From Nakamurella sp. A5-74 (lineage in GTDB: Bacteria > Actinomycetota > Actinomycetes > Mycobacteriales > Nakamurellaceae): a DNA stretch of 64,000 nt. The stretch's first letter is position 1; each line of letters opens with the position of its first letter. Shown piece by piece: positions 8,329 to 18,054 of the stretch. The notes beneath the pieces are model-generated. The model had not been told where the DNA came from and did not search any database. It worked only from the letters and a program-made list of their open reading frames with translations. Made by a program: the position numbers and the translations under genes. The DNA is taken from NCBI RefSeq assembly GCF_040438885.1, contig NZ_CP159218.1, positions 4,526,001 to 4,590,000 on the forward strand, read 5' to 3'.

Positions 8329-9203
8329 TGCCCACCACCGCGCGCCCGAGCTTCGGGATCATGACGCCACCGATGAACGTCGCCTATGAGGACCTGATCC
8401 GGGTCTGGCGTGGGGCCGACGAGATTCCGGCGATCGAGCACGCCTGGTTGTTCGATCACCTGATGCCCATCGGTGGCGATCCGAACGGCCCGGCCTTCGA
8501 GGGCTGGACCTTGCTTTCAGCGTTGGCCGCGCAGACCCAGCGGCTCCGCATCGGACTGCTCGTGACCAGCAATCGGTTCCGCCCACCCGCGATGCTGGCC
8601 AAGATCGCAGCGACCGTCGACGTCGTCTCCGGCGGTCGGCTCGATTTCGGCATCGGCGCCGGGTCCCGTCCGAGCGCTCCGATCGCCCGACGCGAATACG
8701 AGGCGCACGGCCTGCCGTTCCACGACGCCGAGCACGCCGTCGGCGCGCTGGGCGAGGCGCTCACAGTCATCACGCGGCTCTGGAGTGCGGACGAACCCTT
8801 CGACTTCGACGGCGACCATGTGCATCTGACCGGCGCCTTCGGCAACCCCAAGCCCGTACAGCAACCGCACCCGCCCATCGTGATCGGCGGTGGCGCGACC
8901 CCCACACTCCGGGTGGTCGCCCGGTACGCCGATGTATGGAACTTCCAAGGCGGCGACATGGCCGACGGCATTCGTCGAAGCGCTATTCTGGACCGCTTGT
9001 GCACCGAGATCGGACGCGACCCCGCCGCCATCGTCCGCTCGACCAACGTGCCGGTCTCCTACGACCGCCCCAGCGACACGCGCGCCGGAATCGAGCAGGT
9101 CATGGAGGCCGGATTCGGACACATCGTGCTCATGCTGCCAGCTCCCTATCTCGACAACGTCGCTCAATGGGTCACTGACCAATTCATCACCCCGGCATGC
9201 TGA
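8328..9203 (+). CDS. LLM-class F420-type flavin oxidoreductase
   Basis: This 291-aa protein belongs to the luciferase-like monooxygenase superfamily. Diagnostic parts are AWLFDHLMPIGG near the N-terminus, LRIGLLVTSNRFRPPAMLAKIAATVDVVS, GGRLDFGIGAGS, PPIVIGGGATPTLRVVARYADVWN and the C-terminal GFGHIVLMLPAP. Actinobacterial members of this type usually use coenzyme F420. Its ATG shares a base with the stop of the aldo-keto reductase gene, so both enzymes are probably made together under the TetR repressor and may act in sequence on one compound. The substrate cannot be read from the sequence. Confidence 0.88.
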   Translation: MPTTARPSFGIMTPPMNVAYEDLIRVWRGADEIPAIEHAWLFDHLMPIGGDPNGPAFEGWTLLSALAAQTQRLRIGLLVTSNRFRPPAMLAKIAATVDVVSGGRLDFGIGAGSRPSAPIARREYEAHGLPFHDAEHAVGALGEALTVITRLWSADEPFDFDGDHVHLTGAFGNPKPVQQPHPPIVIGGGATPTLRVVARYADVWNFQGGDMADGIRRSAILDRLCTEIGRDPAAIVRSTNVPVSYDRPSDTRAGIEQVMEAGFGHIVLMLPAPYLDNVAQWVTDQFITPAC

Positions 9204-9320
9204 TCCCTGACCCTGCATCGCGGTACTGATCGGCAGCGGACAACGACCCCACCGCTGATCCGAATCCCCCGGTCATCTCGGGGGGACGAACCTGCGGCAA
9301 GCGTCGTCACCGCCCGGGGC

Positions 9321-9387
9321 GGCTCATCGCCGCTGCGCGCTCATCGCCGTCCGCGCACATCGCCGCTCCGCGCTCATCCGCGCTGCG
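9321..9387. repeat. Four imperfect 16-17 bp tandem repeats
   Basis: Four units of the form CGCTCATCGCCGCTGCG follow each other at 9321-9337, 9338-9353, 9354-9370 and 9371-9387. They lie between the luciferase-like gene and the converging NmrA gene and run into the last codons of the latter. The first three units lie outside any gene. No function can be assigned. Confidence 0.7.
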
Positions 9388-10227
9388 CGAGCCAACCGGC
9401 GAAGTCGAGCACATCGGGATCCACGGTCCTGGTGCGGGCGAGGTCGGCCTGGTAGGCGTCGGTGTCGACGAACCAGCGGAACATGGCCTTGAGGTCCTCG
9501 TCGGGCAGGACGTCGACGGGCAGCTGCTCGAAGCGGGCCGGCCCGCCGAGATGCTCGCCGATGCGGCTCGCCATCTGCTCCCCGGTCAGCTCGTCCCCGG
9601 CGATCTCGAGGGTCGACCCGCCGAGAGCATCGGGGCGACCAGTGCGGCTGCGGCGATCACCCCGATGTCGCGCACAGCGATCATCTGCAGCGGTACGTCA
9701 CCCGGCATCGGCTGGCGCAGCACGAACTCTCCGTCGCCGGCCGCGTCGAGTTGGCCCACGAAGTTGTCCATGAAGAATGCGGGCCGCACGACCACCGACG
9801 GCAGCAGCGACTCGAGGTGCTGCTCCACCCGGTACTTGCTCTCGAAGTGCGGCACACCGCTGTCGCGCTCGGCGCCGCCCACCGAGGAGTAGACGACCCG
9901 TGGCACGCCGACCTGCGCCGCGACATCGGCGGTGGCGATCCCGCGCCGCACCTCGCCCTCAGTGCCTGAATCATCGGTGAAGGTGGTCATCAGGAACAGC
10001 GCGGCAACGCCGGTCAGCGGACCGCGGAGGCTGTCCGGGTCATCCTGGTCGCCGGCGACGACCTCGACCCCGCGGGCCGAGAGGGCCTGTGCCTTTGCCG
10101 AGTCCGGCGTGCGGACGATCGCCCGTACGGTCTGTCCGGCGGCGAGCAACGCGTCGACGACTGCGCTGCCCTGCTGGCCGGTGGCGCCGAGGATCGCGAT
10201 CGGTGCGGTGGTGGTGGGTGTGCTCAT
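9374..10227 (-). pseudogene. NmrA/NAD(P)-binding family protein, one frameshift
   Basis: The first part (from the ATG at 10227) reads as an NmrA-like atypical short-chain dehydrogenase: IAILGATGQQGSAVVDAL is the Rossmann motif, followed by DQDDPDSLRGPL and VVYSSVGGAER. The frame fails near 9635, in a CCCCG run. The C-terminal part continues one frame over (DALGGSTLEIAGDELTGEQ, then a standard NmrA tail ending WLAQRG at 9374). The combined length of 854 bp is not a multiple of three, so a single-base change explains it. It may be a true pseudogene or a sequencing error. The gene is divergent from the FAD oxidoreductase and shares its operator. Confidence 0.85.
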
Positions 10228-10276
10228 GTCATGTCCTTCGTATGGCGAGAGAATGGGATGCTTGACGTCCGATCAA

Positions 10277-10294
10277 ACGGAGGAAATACTCCGC
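10277..10294. promoter_or_regulatory. Operator ACGGAGGAAATACTCCGC between NmrA and FAD genes
   Basis: This dyad (CGGAG-N6-CTCCG) sits in the 95-bp divergent region between the NmrA-like and FAD-oxidoreductase genes. Nearly the same 18 bp occur at 19321-19338 upstream of the TetR gene at 18699-19280, matching at 16 positions. The pairing suggests that this TetR controls both loci. Confidence 0.65.
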
Positions 10295-10322
10295 TTATTC
10301 CCGCCCGCAGTCAGGAGACACC

Positions 10323-11012
10323 ATGGCCGTTCCGACCTTCCACGAACCCGGCAGCGACATCTACGTCGCCGCCACCGCGCCCCGCAATTCCTCCGGAACC
10401 CAGCGGCCGGCGTGGGTGGCGCGAGCGACCGACGCAGCGCAGGTCGGCGACATCGTCCGCGAGGCGGCCCGACGCGGGCTCCGGATCCTGCCGCAGGCGA
10501 CCGGACACGGAGCGGGCGGAACCGTCGGCGAGGACACGGTCCTGCTCGACACCTCCGGGCTCAGCTCGCTCACCATCGACGCAGGCGGGCACTTCGCCAC
10601 CGCCGGTGCTGGGCTCACCTGGGGTCGGGTCAACGCGGCCGCGCAGGAGCACGGCCTGCTCGGCCTGGCCGGGTCAGCTGCGAGTGTGAGCATCGCCGGC
10701 TACACCTTCGGTGGTGGTATCGGCTGGCTGTCGCGCCCGCACGGGATGGCATCGGCCGCCCTGCGGAGCGTCGACTACGTCGACGGATCCGGTGCACTGC
10801 GCAACGCCAGCGACGACGCGGCGGACGCCCTCGACCGCGCGGCGATGTTCGCCGTCCGGGGAGGCGGCGGGGTGGGGATAGCGACGGCGCTGGAGTTCGA
10901 CCTTGTGGCTGTACCCGAGCTGCACGCGGGTTACCTGCTCTGGCCGGTGGAGGACCTCGACGCGGTCGTGACCGCGTGGTCCGCAGCGATGACCGAGGTC
11001 GGGGAAGACGTG
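10323..11012 (+). pseudogene. FAD-linked oxidase, N-terminal half of a split gene
   Basis: The ATG follows a GGAGACACC ribosome binding site. About 230 codons encode the PCMH-type FAD-binding domain: PQATGHGAGG, LDTSGLSSLTID, TAGAGLTWGRVNAAAQEHGL and FGGGIGWLSRPHGM. Family homology stops after TEVGEDV at about 11012, where the frame enters unrelated DNA. The rest of the protein (TSIAVLHAPPAPPFPD onward) is found at 18055-18687 in the same orientation. Joined, the halves give about 440 aa, the usual family length. The enzyme is therefore disrupted by the intervening 7 kb. Confidence 0.9.
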
Positions 11013-11367
11013 GTCCGGCGTCGCGCGGGACGTGGCCGACCGGGCCGGCCAGACCGCCGTCGTGCGGGCCACCCGCACCGGCGAGCTCGGCCGCGGGTCG
11101 GAGCAGTTGCAGATGCTCGACACGTTCACCGTCGGAGACCAGCAACGCCTCGCTGACGGCGAATCGGTGATCATCGGCCGCGGACTTGCCCCGTTCGTCG
11201 CATACACCCGCGCCACCTACGAACAGCGCGGTTTGCGTCGCCGGATCGGGCAGGAACTTGCCACCGTCAACCGGGACCTCGCCCTCGCCCGGGCGAAGGT
11301 CGTCGACGACGCCGACTACGAACGGATGATCTCGGTGTCCGGCGGACCGATGGAGATGCAGAAATGA
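11013..11367 (+). pseudogene. C-terminal fragment of an unidentified mobile-element protein
   Basis: From the junction with the FAD gene, an open frame reads SGVARDVADRAGQTAVV and ends GGPMEMQK at 11367. It has no native start and looks like the tail of a larger protein. A GTG at 11032 could serve as a start for 111 aa. Its composition, and its ATGA overlap with the next gene, recall conjugation modules of actinobacterial integrative elements (coupling-protein type). That assignment is a weak impression, not a domain match. Confidence 0.4.
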
Positions 11368-11877
11368 GCGACCCAGATCCGCGCGGCATGCCAGTCCCCA
11401 ACCGGGGAGAGGACACCGCAACGCCGCTGGCCAACCTGGCGAAGGATGGCCGGCCGCCGTGGGCCTGGTCGAACTTGACCGACGATGAGGCCGACGAGCT
11501 GCACACGTCCCTGCTGTGGTTCGTGGCCACCTGCAACGGCGAGTACGCCGTCGAGCTGAACCACGTGATCCCTGCGTGCTGGTCTGAGCACTCTCGGCTG
11601 CGCCACGAGCTACCTGCCCTCTACTGGGCGTGGTGGGCCGCGCACCGCGACCCGACGGGATCCGCGACTGCGGCCCGACGGGTTCTACCGAGAAGTCCTC
11701 CCGGCGTTCCAGGGCCGCCTCGACCAGCTCCTCGGCGCGGGCGCGGTGGCGTGCCGCAAGGGCGACCACTTTGGCTTGGCGCCGGACGTCGCCGCCGCGA
11801 TCCGAGCCGCCGCAGACGGCACCGCCCGGCGCCTGGTCCGACCCGGTGACTGGCGGCGGGCAACGCTCGGCGCTTGA
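11364..11877 (+). pseudogene. DUF4913-like small protein, frameshifted
   Basis: The ATG overlaps the previous stop (ATGA). The first part carries a Trp-rich helical pattern (WAWSNLTDDEADELHTSLLW, ALYWAWWAAHRDP) reminiscent of DUF4913-like proteins found on actinobacterial plasmids and integrative elements. Near 11655 the frame shifts, and the natural C-terminus continues in another frame (PDGFYREVLPAFQGRLDQLL to WRRATLGA, stop at 11875-11877). The combined length of 514 bp confirms an indel. It marks the insertion as derived from conjugative DNA, with moderate confidence. Confidence 0.5.
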
Positions 11878-11956
11878 CGTCAGACGAAGCGTCGGCGAAA
11901 CATACTGTCGCTCTGCCGGTCTTCGGCGTAGCATCTGAACAACTTGGGGGTGAGTG

Positions 11957-12634
11957 ATGAAGTTCATTCGGGGGCTTGCCGCAGTTGCGCTGATCGTGGT
12001 TGCTGGTTGTTCGAACTCCGGTGCTCAACCGAGCGGTACTGCGTCTGGGTTGCAGAGCAAACCGGTAGTCACCGTCGGCACCGCCTCGACACCTTCGGCT
12101 GACGCACCGTTGTCATCGGTCAGCGTGACGGGCACCTCGGCAGCATTCACAACCGGTGGCTCCCCCTCCGCCCGAACAGACTCTGGCGACGGGGTGACCA
12201 GCGTTGTCGACGACGCTGATCTGAAGACTTTCGCGGGCACGCAGCGCGAGTACATCGACGCCTATGCAGGCTGCATGCGGGGCAAGGGTGTCCCGGTCGA
12301 CATTGCCGAGGACGGCACGATGACTTACCCCGGTCTGCCCGCCGATCAGAACACCACTCTGGAACAGGTGCAGCAGCAGTGTCTGGCGGAGGTTGGTGTC
12401 ATCCAGACCAAGGACTTCACGGACAAGCAGCTGCAGGCTTACTACGACCTGCAGCACGCACAGTGGAAGTGCCTGAGCGACAACGGTTTCTCGGTGCAAT
12501 CGGCGCAGACGTTCCAGACGTACCGAGACAGGGCACAACAGACAGGCGCTCCGGACTGGAACGTCTTCAACGGCGTCCCCGAGACGGAGGTCGGCGCCGG
12601 CCTCTCGAAGTGTCCCAACAAGATCGCTGGATGA
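11957..12634 (+). CDS. Lipoprotein of the secreted-protein/exporter island
   Basis: The start is the ATG at 11957 (a GTG lies one codon upstream), behind GGGGGTGAG. The 225-aa product has a short signal peptide with lipobox VVAGC, so it is anchored outside the membrane by a lipidated Cys. A Ser/Thr-rich linker of about 70 residues follows. The globular part contains YIDAYAGCMRGKGV, EQVQQQCLAE, WKCLSDNGF and a final KCPNKIAG, giving four Cys that may form two disulfides. Proteins with a CMRxxG motif often accompany FtsX-type ABC exporters in actinobacteria (recollection). It could be an immunity or substrate-binding component. The function is unproven. Confidence 0.8.
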   Translation: MKFIRGLAAVALIVVAGCSNSGAQPSGTASGLQSKPVVTVGTASTPSADAPLSSVSVTGTSAAFTTGGSPSARTDSGDGVTSVVDDADLKTFAGTQREYIDAYAGCMRGKGVPVDIAEDGTMTYPGLPADQNTTLEQVQQQCLAEVGVIQTKDFTDKQLQAYYDLQHAQWKCLSDNGFSVQSAQTFQTYRDRAQQTGAPDWNVFNGVPETEVGAGLSKCPNKIAG

Positions 12635-12729
12635 CGAGGACTGCACCAGGAAGGACGGTCGCCTATCAGACGCAGCTACAGGTGAGCACCAAGTCCATCA
12701 TCAGTTGCCCACAAAAGGAGTAAACAAAC

Positions 12730-13053
12730 GTGAAGAAAGCATTGCGGTCCATGGCGGTTGTCGTAGCAACCGGCGGTCTCATCCTGGCGGGGTCAGGTAT
12801 TGCCTCTGCCGCGGTGTCGAAGTCGGGGAGCAAGCTTTGTCCCGGTTCGACGACACCTCAGTCATACCTCCTGTCGCGCACGTCGGGTTCGTCGAACGGT
12901 TTCGCCCCGGGTGGTGGAAACTTCACACACAGTGACGGGGTCACCACGAATCACAAGGACTACGGTGCCCTCGGTGGCGGCGCGTGGAAGGTGACCGTGA
13001 CCGGCGGCATCCTGGACGACGCGGGAACCTACGCGGGTTGCGAACGAGCCTGA
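12730..13053 (+). CDS. Small secreted protein, bacteriocin-like candidate
   Basis: This 107-aa product begins MKKALRSMAVVVATGG and has a clear Sec signal ending GIASA-AV, leaving about 80 residues. The mature part is Gly/Ser/Thr-rich, has only two Cys (KLCPG near its start and AGCERA at the end) and contains the patterns FAPGGGNFTHSDG and GALGGGAWKVTVTGG. A ribosome binding site AAGGAG precedes the ATG. It recalls lactococcin-972-type peptides in size and in its GGG-W patch, but the family signature is not clearly there, so no family is claimed. A strong hairpin follows the gene, and the exporter genes lie immediately downstream. Confidence 0.75.
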   Translation: MKKALRSMAVVVATGGLILAGSGIASAAVSKSGSKLCPGSTTPQSYLLSRTSGSSNGFAPGGGNFTHSDGVTTNHKDYGALGGGAWKVTVTGGILDDAGTYAGCERA

Positions 13054-13069
13054 TCTTCAGACTAACCGA

Positions 13070-14203
13070 GTGAACGGGGCGGCGCCGGGAGGCGTCGCCC
13101 CGTCCCATTGCGCAGAGAGGAAACCCGTCATCGCCGCGGATCAGTCGGGACCACGTCGCTATCGAGCCGTCATCGGCTGGCTAGCGCTCACGCTGGCGGT
13201 GGGTGGTGCCGCGTTCTGGGCCGGGACCACGGTCAGCCGGCCGGAAGTCGACCCCCTCGATCAGCCGACCGCGTCGCTGTACACGGTGGTAGCCGGTCAG
13301 GTCGGACGCGCCGTGGACGTCTCGGTGACGGTGTCCTGGCCGTCCGGGCGACCGGTGGTATCAGCTGCGACGGGAACAGTCACCACCGTCAATGTGCGGT
13401 CAGGGGAGATGGTGAAGGCGGGGGATCAGCTGGTCTCCGTCGATCTGCAGCCATCCTTCGCTGCGGTCGGCACCGTGCCCGCGTTCCGCGACATCGGCCC
13501 GGGAGTTCGAGGTGCCGACGTCGAGCAGTTGCAGCAGATGCTGAACACCCTCGGCTATCCGGTCACGGTCACCGGAGTGCACGACGCTCCGTCCATGGCG
13601 GCCGCGCGCCGCTGGCAGAAAGCCGTCGGCATCCCAGGGAACGGGATCGTGCGTCGAGGTCAGGTGACCTTCACGCCGACCTTGCCGGTGCGGATAGTAG
13701 TACCCGAAGACCTCACTGTCGGCTCGCAGGTGTCCGCGGGCTCACCGGTGGCCACGATCGTCACCGGCGAGCCGAAGTTCACCATTGCGCTGGCCAGCCA
13801 GCAGACCGCGCTCATCCCGCAGGACGGGCAGGTGCTGATCAAGCACGGAGCCACGACCTGGGAAGGGGTGGTTTCCAGTTCCGCGGAGGACCGAGAGAAC
13901 GGCGGGGTGCTCTGGACGGTCACCGACAAGGCCGGGAAGCCGGTGTGCGGATCGGACTGTGACAGCTTGCCGGTGCCCGGACCCACGACGGTGCAGGGCT
14001 CGGTGGTGGTTGTTCCGCCCACGCAGGGACCGGTGGTGCCGGTCGCGAGCATCCTCGGTGGCCCGGCCGGATCAGCTGCCGTGGTCCTGGCCGACGGCAC
14101 CCAGCGCGCCGTCACCGTGCTCGCCACCAGCGGCGGACTGTCGGTCGTCACCGGTATCAACCCGGGGCAGCAGATCCAGCTGTTCGGCGACACCGGATCA
14201 TGA
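13070..14203 (+). CDS. Membrane-fusion adaptor with peptidoglycan-binding domain (MacA-like)
   Basis: The protein has one N-terminal membrane helix (VIGWLALTLAVGGAAFWAG), then a biotinyl-lipoyl-like segment (TGTVTTVNVRSGEMVKAGDQL). A peptidoglycan-binding type 1 repeat follows (GVRGADVEQLQQMLNTLGY to AARRWQKAVGIPGNG), then a beta-barrel region ending GINPGQQIQLFGDTGS. This is the adaptor of an adaptor/ATPase/FtsX export machine facing the cell wall. The only standard start that keeps the membrane helix is a GTG at 13070, which lies at the foot of a hairpin. A good GAGAGGAAA site at 13115-13123 instead points to GTC 13127 or ATC 13130, so the start is uncertain. The next gene begins 47 bp later. 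Confidence 0.85.
   Translation: MNGAAPGGVAPSHCAERKPVIAADQSGPRRYRAVIGWLALTLAVGGAAFWAGTTVSRPEVDPLDQPTASLYTVVAGQVGRAVDVSVTVSWPSGRPVVSAATGTVTTVNVRSGEMVKAGDQLVSVDLQPSFAAVGTVPAFRDIGPGVRGADVEQLQQMLNTLGYPVTVTGVHDAPSMAAARRWQKAVGIPGNGIVRRGQVTFTPTLPVRIVVPEDLTVGSQVSAGSPVATIVTGEPKFTIALASQQTALIPQDGQVLIKHGATTWEGVVSSSAEDRENGGVLWTVTDKAGKPVCGSDCDSLPVPGPTTVQGSVVVVPPTQGPVVPVASILGGPAGSAAVVLADGTQRAVTVLATSGGLSVVTGINPGQQIQLFGDTGS
13074..13103 (+). terminator. Hairpin between secreted protein and exporter operon
   Basis: ACGGGGCGGCGCC (13074-13086) pairs with GGCGTCGCCCCGT (13091-13103) across a GGGA loop, 12 of 13 positions as Watson-Crick pairs. There is no T-run. It lies 20 bp after the stop of the secreted protein, where it would terminate or attenuate transcription into the exporter genes and give a high peptide-to-exporter ratio. 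Confidence 0.6.
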
Positions 14204-14249
14204 CCTGCCCGAGCATCAGCAGGATCGATCCCACCGTCCGGGCGGCGCC

Positions 14250-14909
14250 GTGATCGAGCAGACGCCCGTCGAAGTCCGCGGTCTCACCTTCCGCTACCGA
14301 CGCCGCCAGGCGCCGACGCTCACCGACGTCCAGCACGCGTTCGAACCCGGATGCGTCACCGCGATCACCGGCCCATCCGGCGGCGGCAAGTCGACCCTGT
14401 TGTATCTGATCGGGTTGCTCCTCGCGCCGGAGAGCGGCGCCATCGTCGTCGGTGGCGCCGCAGTGGTCGGATCCGATCGCGAACGCAGCCGGATCCGTTC
14501 CAGGACCATGGGTTTCGTGTTCCAGGACGCCATGCTGGACCCGTCCCGGACTGTGCTGGCGAACGTGATGGAGGGCGCCGTCTACACGGGCATGGCCGCC
14601 GATATCCGCGCCTCACGCTCCCGTGCCTTGCTGGACGAACTCGGTATCGCACATCGAGCCGACCACCGGCCCGGAGAGATCTCCGGCGGGCAGGCGCAAC
14701 GGGTTGCGCTGTGCCGGGCACTGGTCAAATCACCGCCGGTGATCCTGGCTGACGAACCGACCGGCAACCTTGATCCCGACGCAGCCGACCTCGTGTGGCG
14801 CCTCCTGGTCGCGCAGGCACGAGCAGGGTGCACCGTGATCGTCGCGACCCACGATCGCGGCCGCGCCCTTGCCTGCGATCGCCACCTGGACCTGGCAATG
14901 ACATCGTGA
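14250..14909 (+). CDS. ABC transporter ATP-binding protein (MacB/LolD type)
   Basis: This 219-aa nucleotide-binding subunit starts at the GTG at 14250. All motifs are present: Walker [11 protein letters not shown]-loop GFVFQDAML, signature [15 protein letters not shown], Walker [15 protein letters not shown] and the switch His in VIVATHD. It powers the permease encoded next, whose GTG start overlaps the stop (GTGA). With the adaptor upstream it forms a three-gene exporter of the MacAB layout. The substrate is most simply the secreted protein or related peptides (inference from adjacency). Confidence 0.93.
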   Translation: MIEQTPVEVRGLTFRYRRRQAPTLTDVQHAFEPGCVTAITGPSGGGKSTLLYLIGLLLAPESGAIVVGGAAVVGSDRERSRIRSRTMGFVFQDAMLDPSRTVLANVMEGAVYTGMAADIRASRSRALLDELGIAHRADHRPGEISGGQAQRVALCRALVKSPPVILADEPTGNLDPDAADLVWRLLVAQARAGCTVIVATHDRGRALACDRHLDLAMTS

Positions 14910-16069
14910 GCACCCACCGGCAACTCGCCGGCGAGCCCCGCCCCACGACTCTGCTTCGTGAGGGCATCGCGGTGACCAGATCCGCGCTCGGAGCCAGCAT
15001 CACCCTCGCTGTCATCGTGGCTGGGCTATGCGTCGCGGTGTTCGCCACCGCCGGCCGCGCAGCAGCAGCCGAACGCCAGGTCGCCGACCGCATCGAACAG
15101 ACCGGCACCCGGCTGATCACCGTGCAGTACACCGCGCCGACCGGCACCTTCGATCCCCAGCTGGTCGACCGCGCGGCAGCGCTGACCCAGGTGTCCTGGG
15201 CCTTCGGCCTCGGACCGGCCAGCGACGCCGGCCTGGCACTGATGGACGGCCAGGGACGCGCCGTGCCCGCCCGCAGCGTCCACGGATCCCCGCCGCCGGA
15301 CCTACCGGTGACCGTGGGCCGCTGGCCCGCACCGGGGGAGGCTGTCGTGACCCCCACCAGCCAGCTCAGCACCGGACTCATCAACCCCGCCGGCGCCATC
15401 CTCTACCGGGACCAGCCAGTGGCCGTCGTCGGCCAGGTCGACCCCATCGGCACCCTGACCGCCCTCGCGCCGTACATCCTCGTCAACCCCGCCCGCATCG
15501 GGCCGCCGGGCACCACAGACGGCACCATCGCAGGCGACGACACCACCGGCATCACCACCCTCTACGTCCTGGCAGACCGAGCCGCCAACGTGCTCGCCGT
15601 CCAGGACAGCCTCCAACAGCTCACCGGCACCGACGACACCACCACGTTCACGATCACGGCCTCCCAGACACTGGCAGACCTCGGCATCGCCATCAGCGGA
15701 GAGCTCGGCACAGCCGGTCGAGCACAAGCGATCGGCGTTCTCGGCGCGGGTGTTCTCATCATTGCCCTGTCTACCTACGCAGCTGTCTCGAGCCGCAAAC
15801 GAGACTTCGGTAGGCGCCGGGCCCTCGGCGCCAGCAGAGGCGCCATCATCGGCCTTGTCCTCACCCAGGTAGCGATACCCGCGTTGGCCGGCGCCGTCCT
15901 CGGCACTGGAGCTGGGTGGCTCGTCACCCGCGTCATCGGCGCAACTCCCGGCTGGCAATTCGCGCTCGCCGTCGCCGTCCTCGCCGTCACCGCTGCCCTC
16001 GCCGCCGCCGTCCCCGTCTCCTGGGCTGCAGCACGCCGGGATCCAGTCCGAATTCTCCGAATCCCTTGA
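14906..16069 (+). CDS. FtsX-like ABC transporter permease
   Basis: This 387-aa membrane protein has the FtsX/MacB topology. One helix lies near residues 27-49 ([21 protein letters not shown]), a large extracellular domain of about 220 residues follows, then three C-terminal helices ([59 protein letters not shown]). [14 protein letters not shown] is the conserved cytoplasmic coupling segment. The start codon overlaps the ATPase stop. It completes the adaptor/ATPase/permease exporter. No second permease is encoded, so it would work as a homodimer. Confidence 0.9.
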   Translation: MSTHRQLAGEPRPTTLLREGIAVTRSALGASITLAVIVAGLCVAVFATAGRAAAAERQVADRIEQTGTRLITVQYTAPTGTFDPQLVDRAAALTQVSWAFGLGPASDAGLALMDGQGRAVPARSVHGSPPPDLPVTVGRWPAPGEAVVTPTSQLSTGLINPAGAILYRDQPVAVVGQVDPIGTLTALAPYILVNPARIGPPGTTDGTIAGDDTTGITTLYVLADRAANVLAVQDSLQQLTGTDDTTTFTITASQTLADLGIAISGELGTAGRAQAIGVLGAGVLIIALSTYAAVSSRKRDFGRRRALGASRGAIIGLVLTQVAIPALAGAVLGTGAGWLVTRVIGATPGWQFALAVAVLAVTAALAAAVPVSWAAARRDPVRILRIP

Positions 16070-16300
16070 CCCACACGGTCTACTGGGACGTCTTGATGAC
16101 ATTCCAACGTCGCTCAACGGGGGTCACCTCGGCGGTGAGCGTCAACCTAGAGAACAGCTCCCTGCTCAATCGCGGTCGCCATATGACACCACCCGAAGAT
16201 GACCGCGTCCCGGCATCCGAGGATCCTGAGGCAGGACGGTCCATACCTCGCTGCTGGTCTCAATCGGCTGCTCGGAGGCAGGAAGCTGGTCTGTAAAGAG
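16070..16300. other. Intergenic DNA between permease gene and IS3 end
   Basis: No gene, terminator or repeat can be supported in these 231 bp. The stretch separates the exporter operon from the left end of the IS3-type remnant. Confidence 0.5.
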
Positions 16301-16342
16301 TGAACCGTCCTGAGTCTCCTGGCGGGTGCTGATTCAGCAAGG

Positions 16343-16676
16343 GTGACTGATCCGATGGCGGCACTGAGGAAGTTCAACGATGAGATGGTAGACAGGGCGG
16401 TCCGCATGTATCGGGACCGGCTCGAGCAGGCCGGGCGTCCAAGCTGGCGGCCAGGAAGCACGTCGGGTCGCTGCTGGACATCAACCCGGCGACGATCCGC
16501 AACTGGATCGAGGCACAGGAGCGCGCTGTTGGTACGCGTGCTGATGATGCGAGAGTGGTCGAGTCGCAGGAGATCCGGGACCTGAAGCGTGAGAACGCGG
16601 AGTTACGTCGCGCGAATGAGATCCTGAAGACAGAATCAGCGTTTTTCGCCGCGGCGGAGCTCGACCGCCGACTCAA

Positions 16677-16680
<4 letters not shown>
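16343..16680 (+). pseudogene. IS3 orfA, frameshifted
   Basis: The ATG at 16355, or a GTG at 16343, opens MAALRKFNDEMVDRAVRMY. After LEQAG the frame shifts, and the true sequence continues KLAARKHVGSLLDINPATIR and RDLKRENAELRRANEILK to a TGA at 16678-16680. This is the helix-turn-helix and leucine-zipper protein of an IS3 element. It cannot be made intact without frameshifting. Confidence 0.85.
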
Positions 16681-17895
<1,215 letters not shown>

Positions 17896-18052
17896 TGCCG
17901 TCGGTGTCGACGGCGCCGGCCAGCCGTCCGGCGACGCGGGCTTCCTCGACCTCGTCATCCTGGATGTGCGCCGACCAGGGCACGTGCGTCTCGGTGATCA
18001 GGTCGAGTCCTTCGGCCTGGATCGGCGGCGGCGCGTTGCTGCTGCTCGTGCT
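17896..18052 (-). other. Unidentified gene fragment, minus strand
   Basis: Between the truncated IS30 and the second half of the FAD gene, one minus-strand frame has protein-like composition: IQAEGLDLITETHVPWSAHI, then EEARVAGRLAGAVDTDGRFW. It has neither start nor stop of its own and is cut at both ends. It probably belongs to the same foreign element as the fragment at 11013-11367. No family is recognised. Confidence 0.35.
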
Positions 18053-18054
18053 CC

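Noticed and set aside
12730-13053. Assignment of the small secreted protein to the lactococcin 972 bacteriocin family.
   Set aside because: Size, secretion and a GGG-W patch are suggestive, but the conserved mature-peptide pattern of that family is not clearly present, so only a candidate role is stated.
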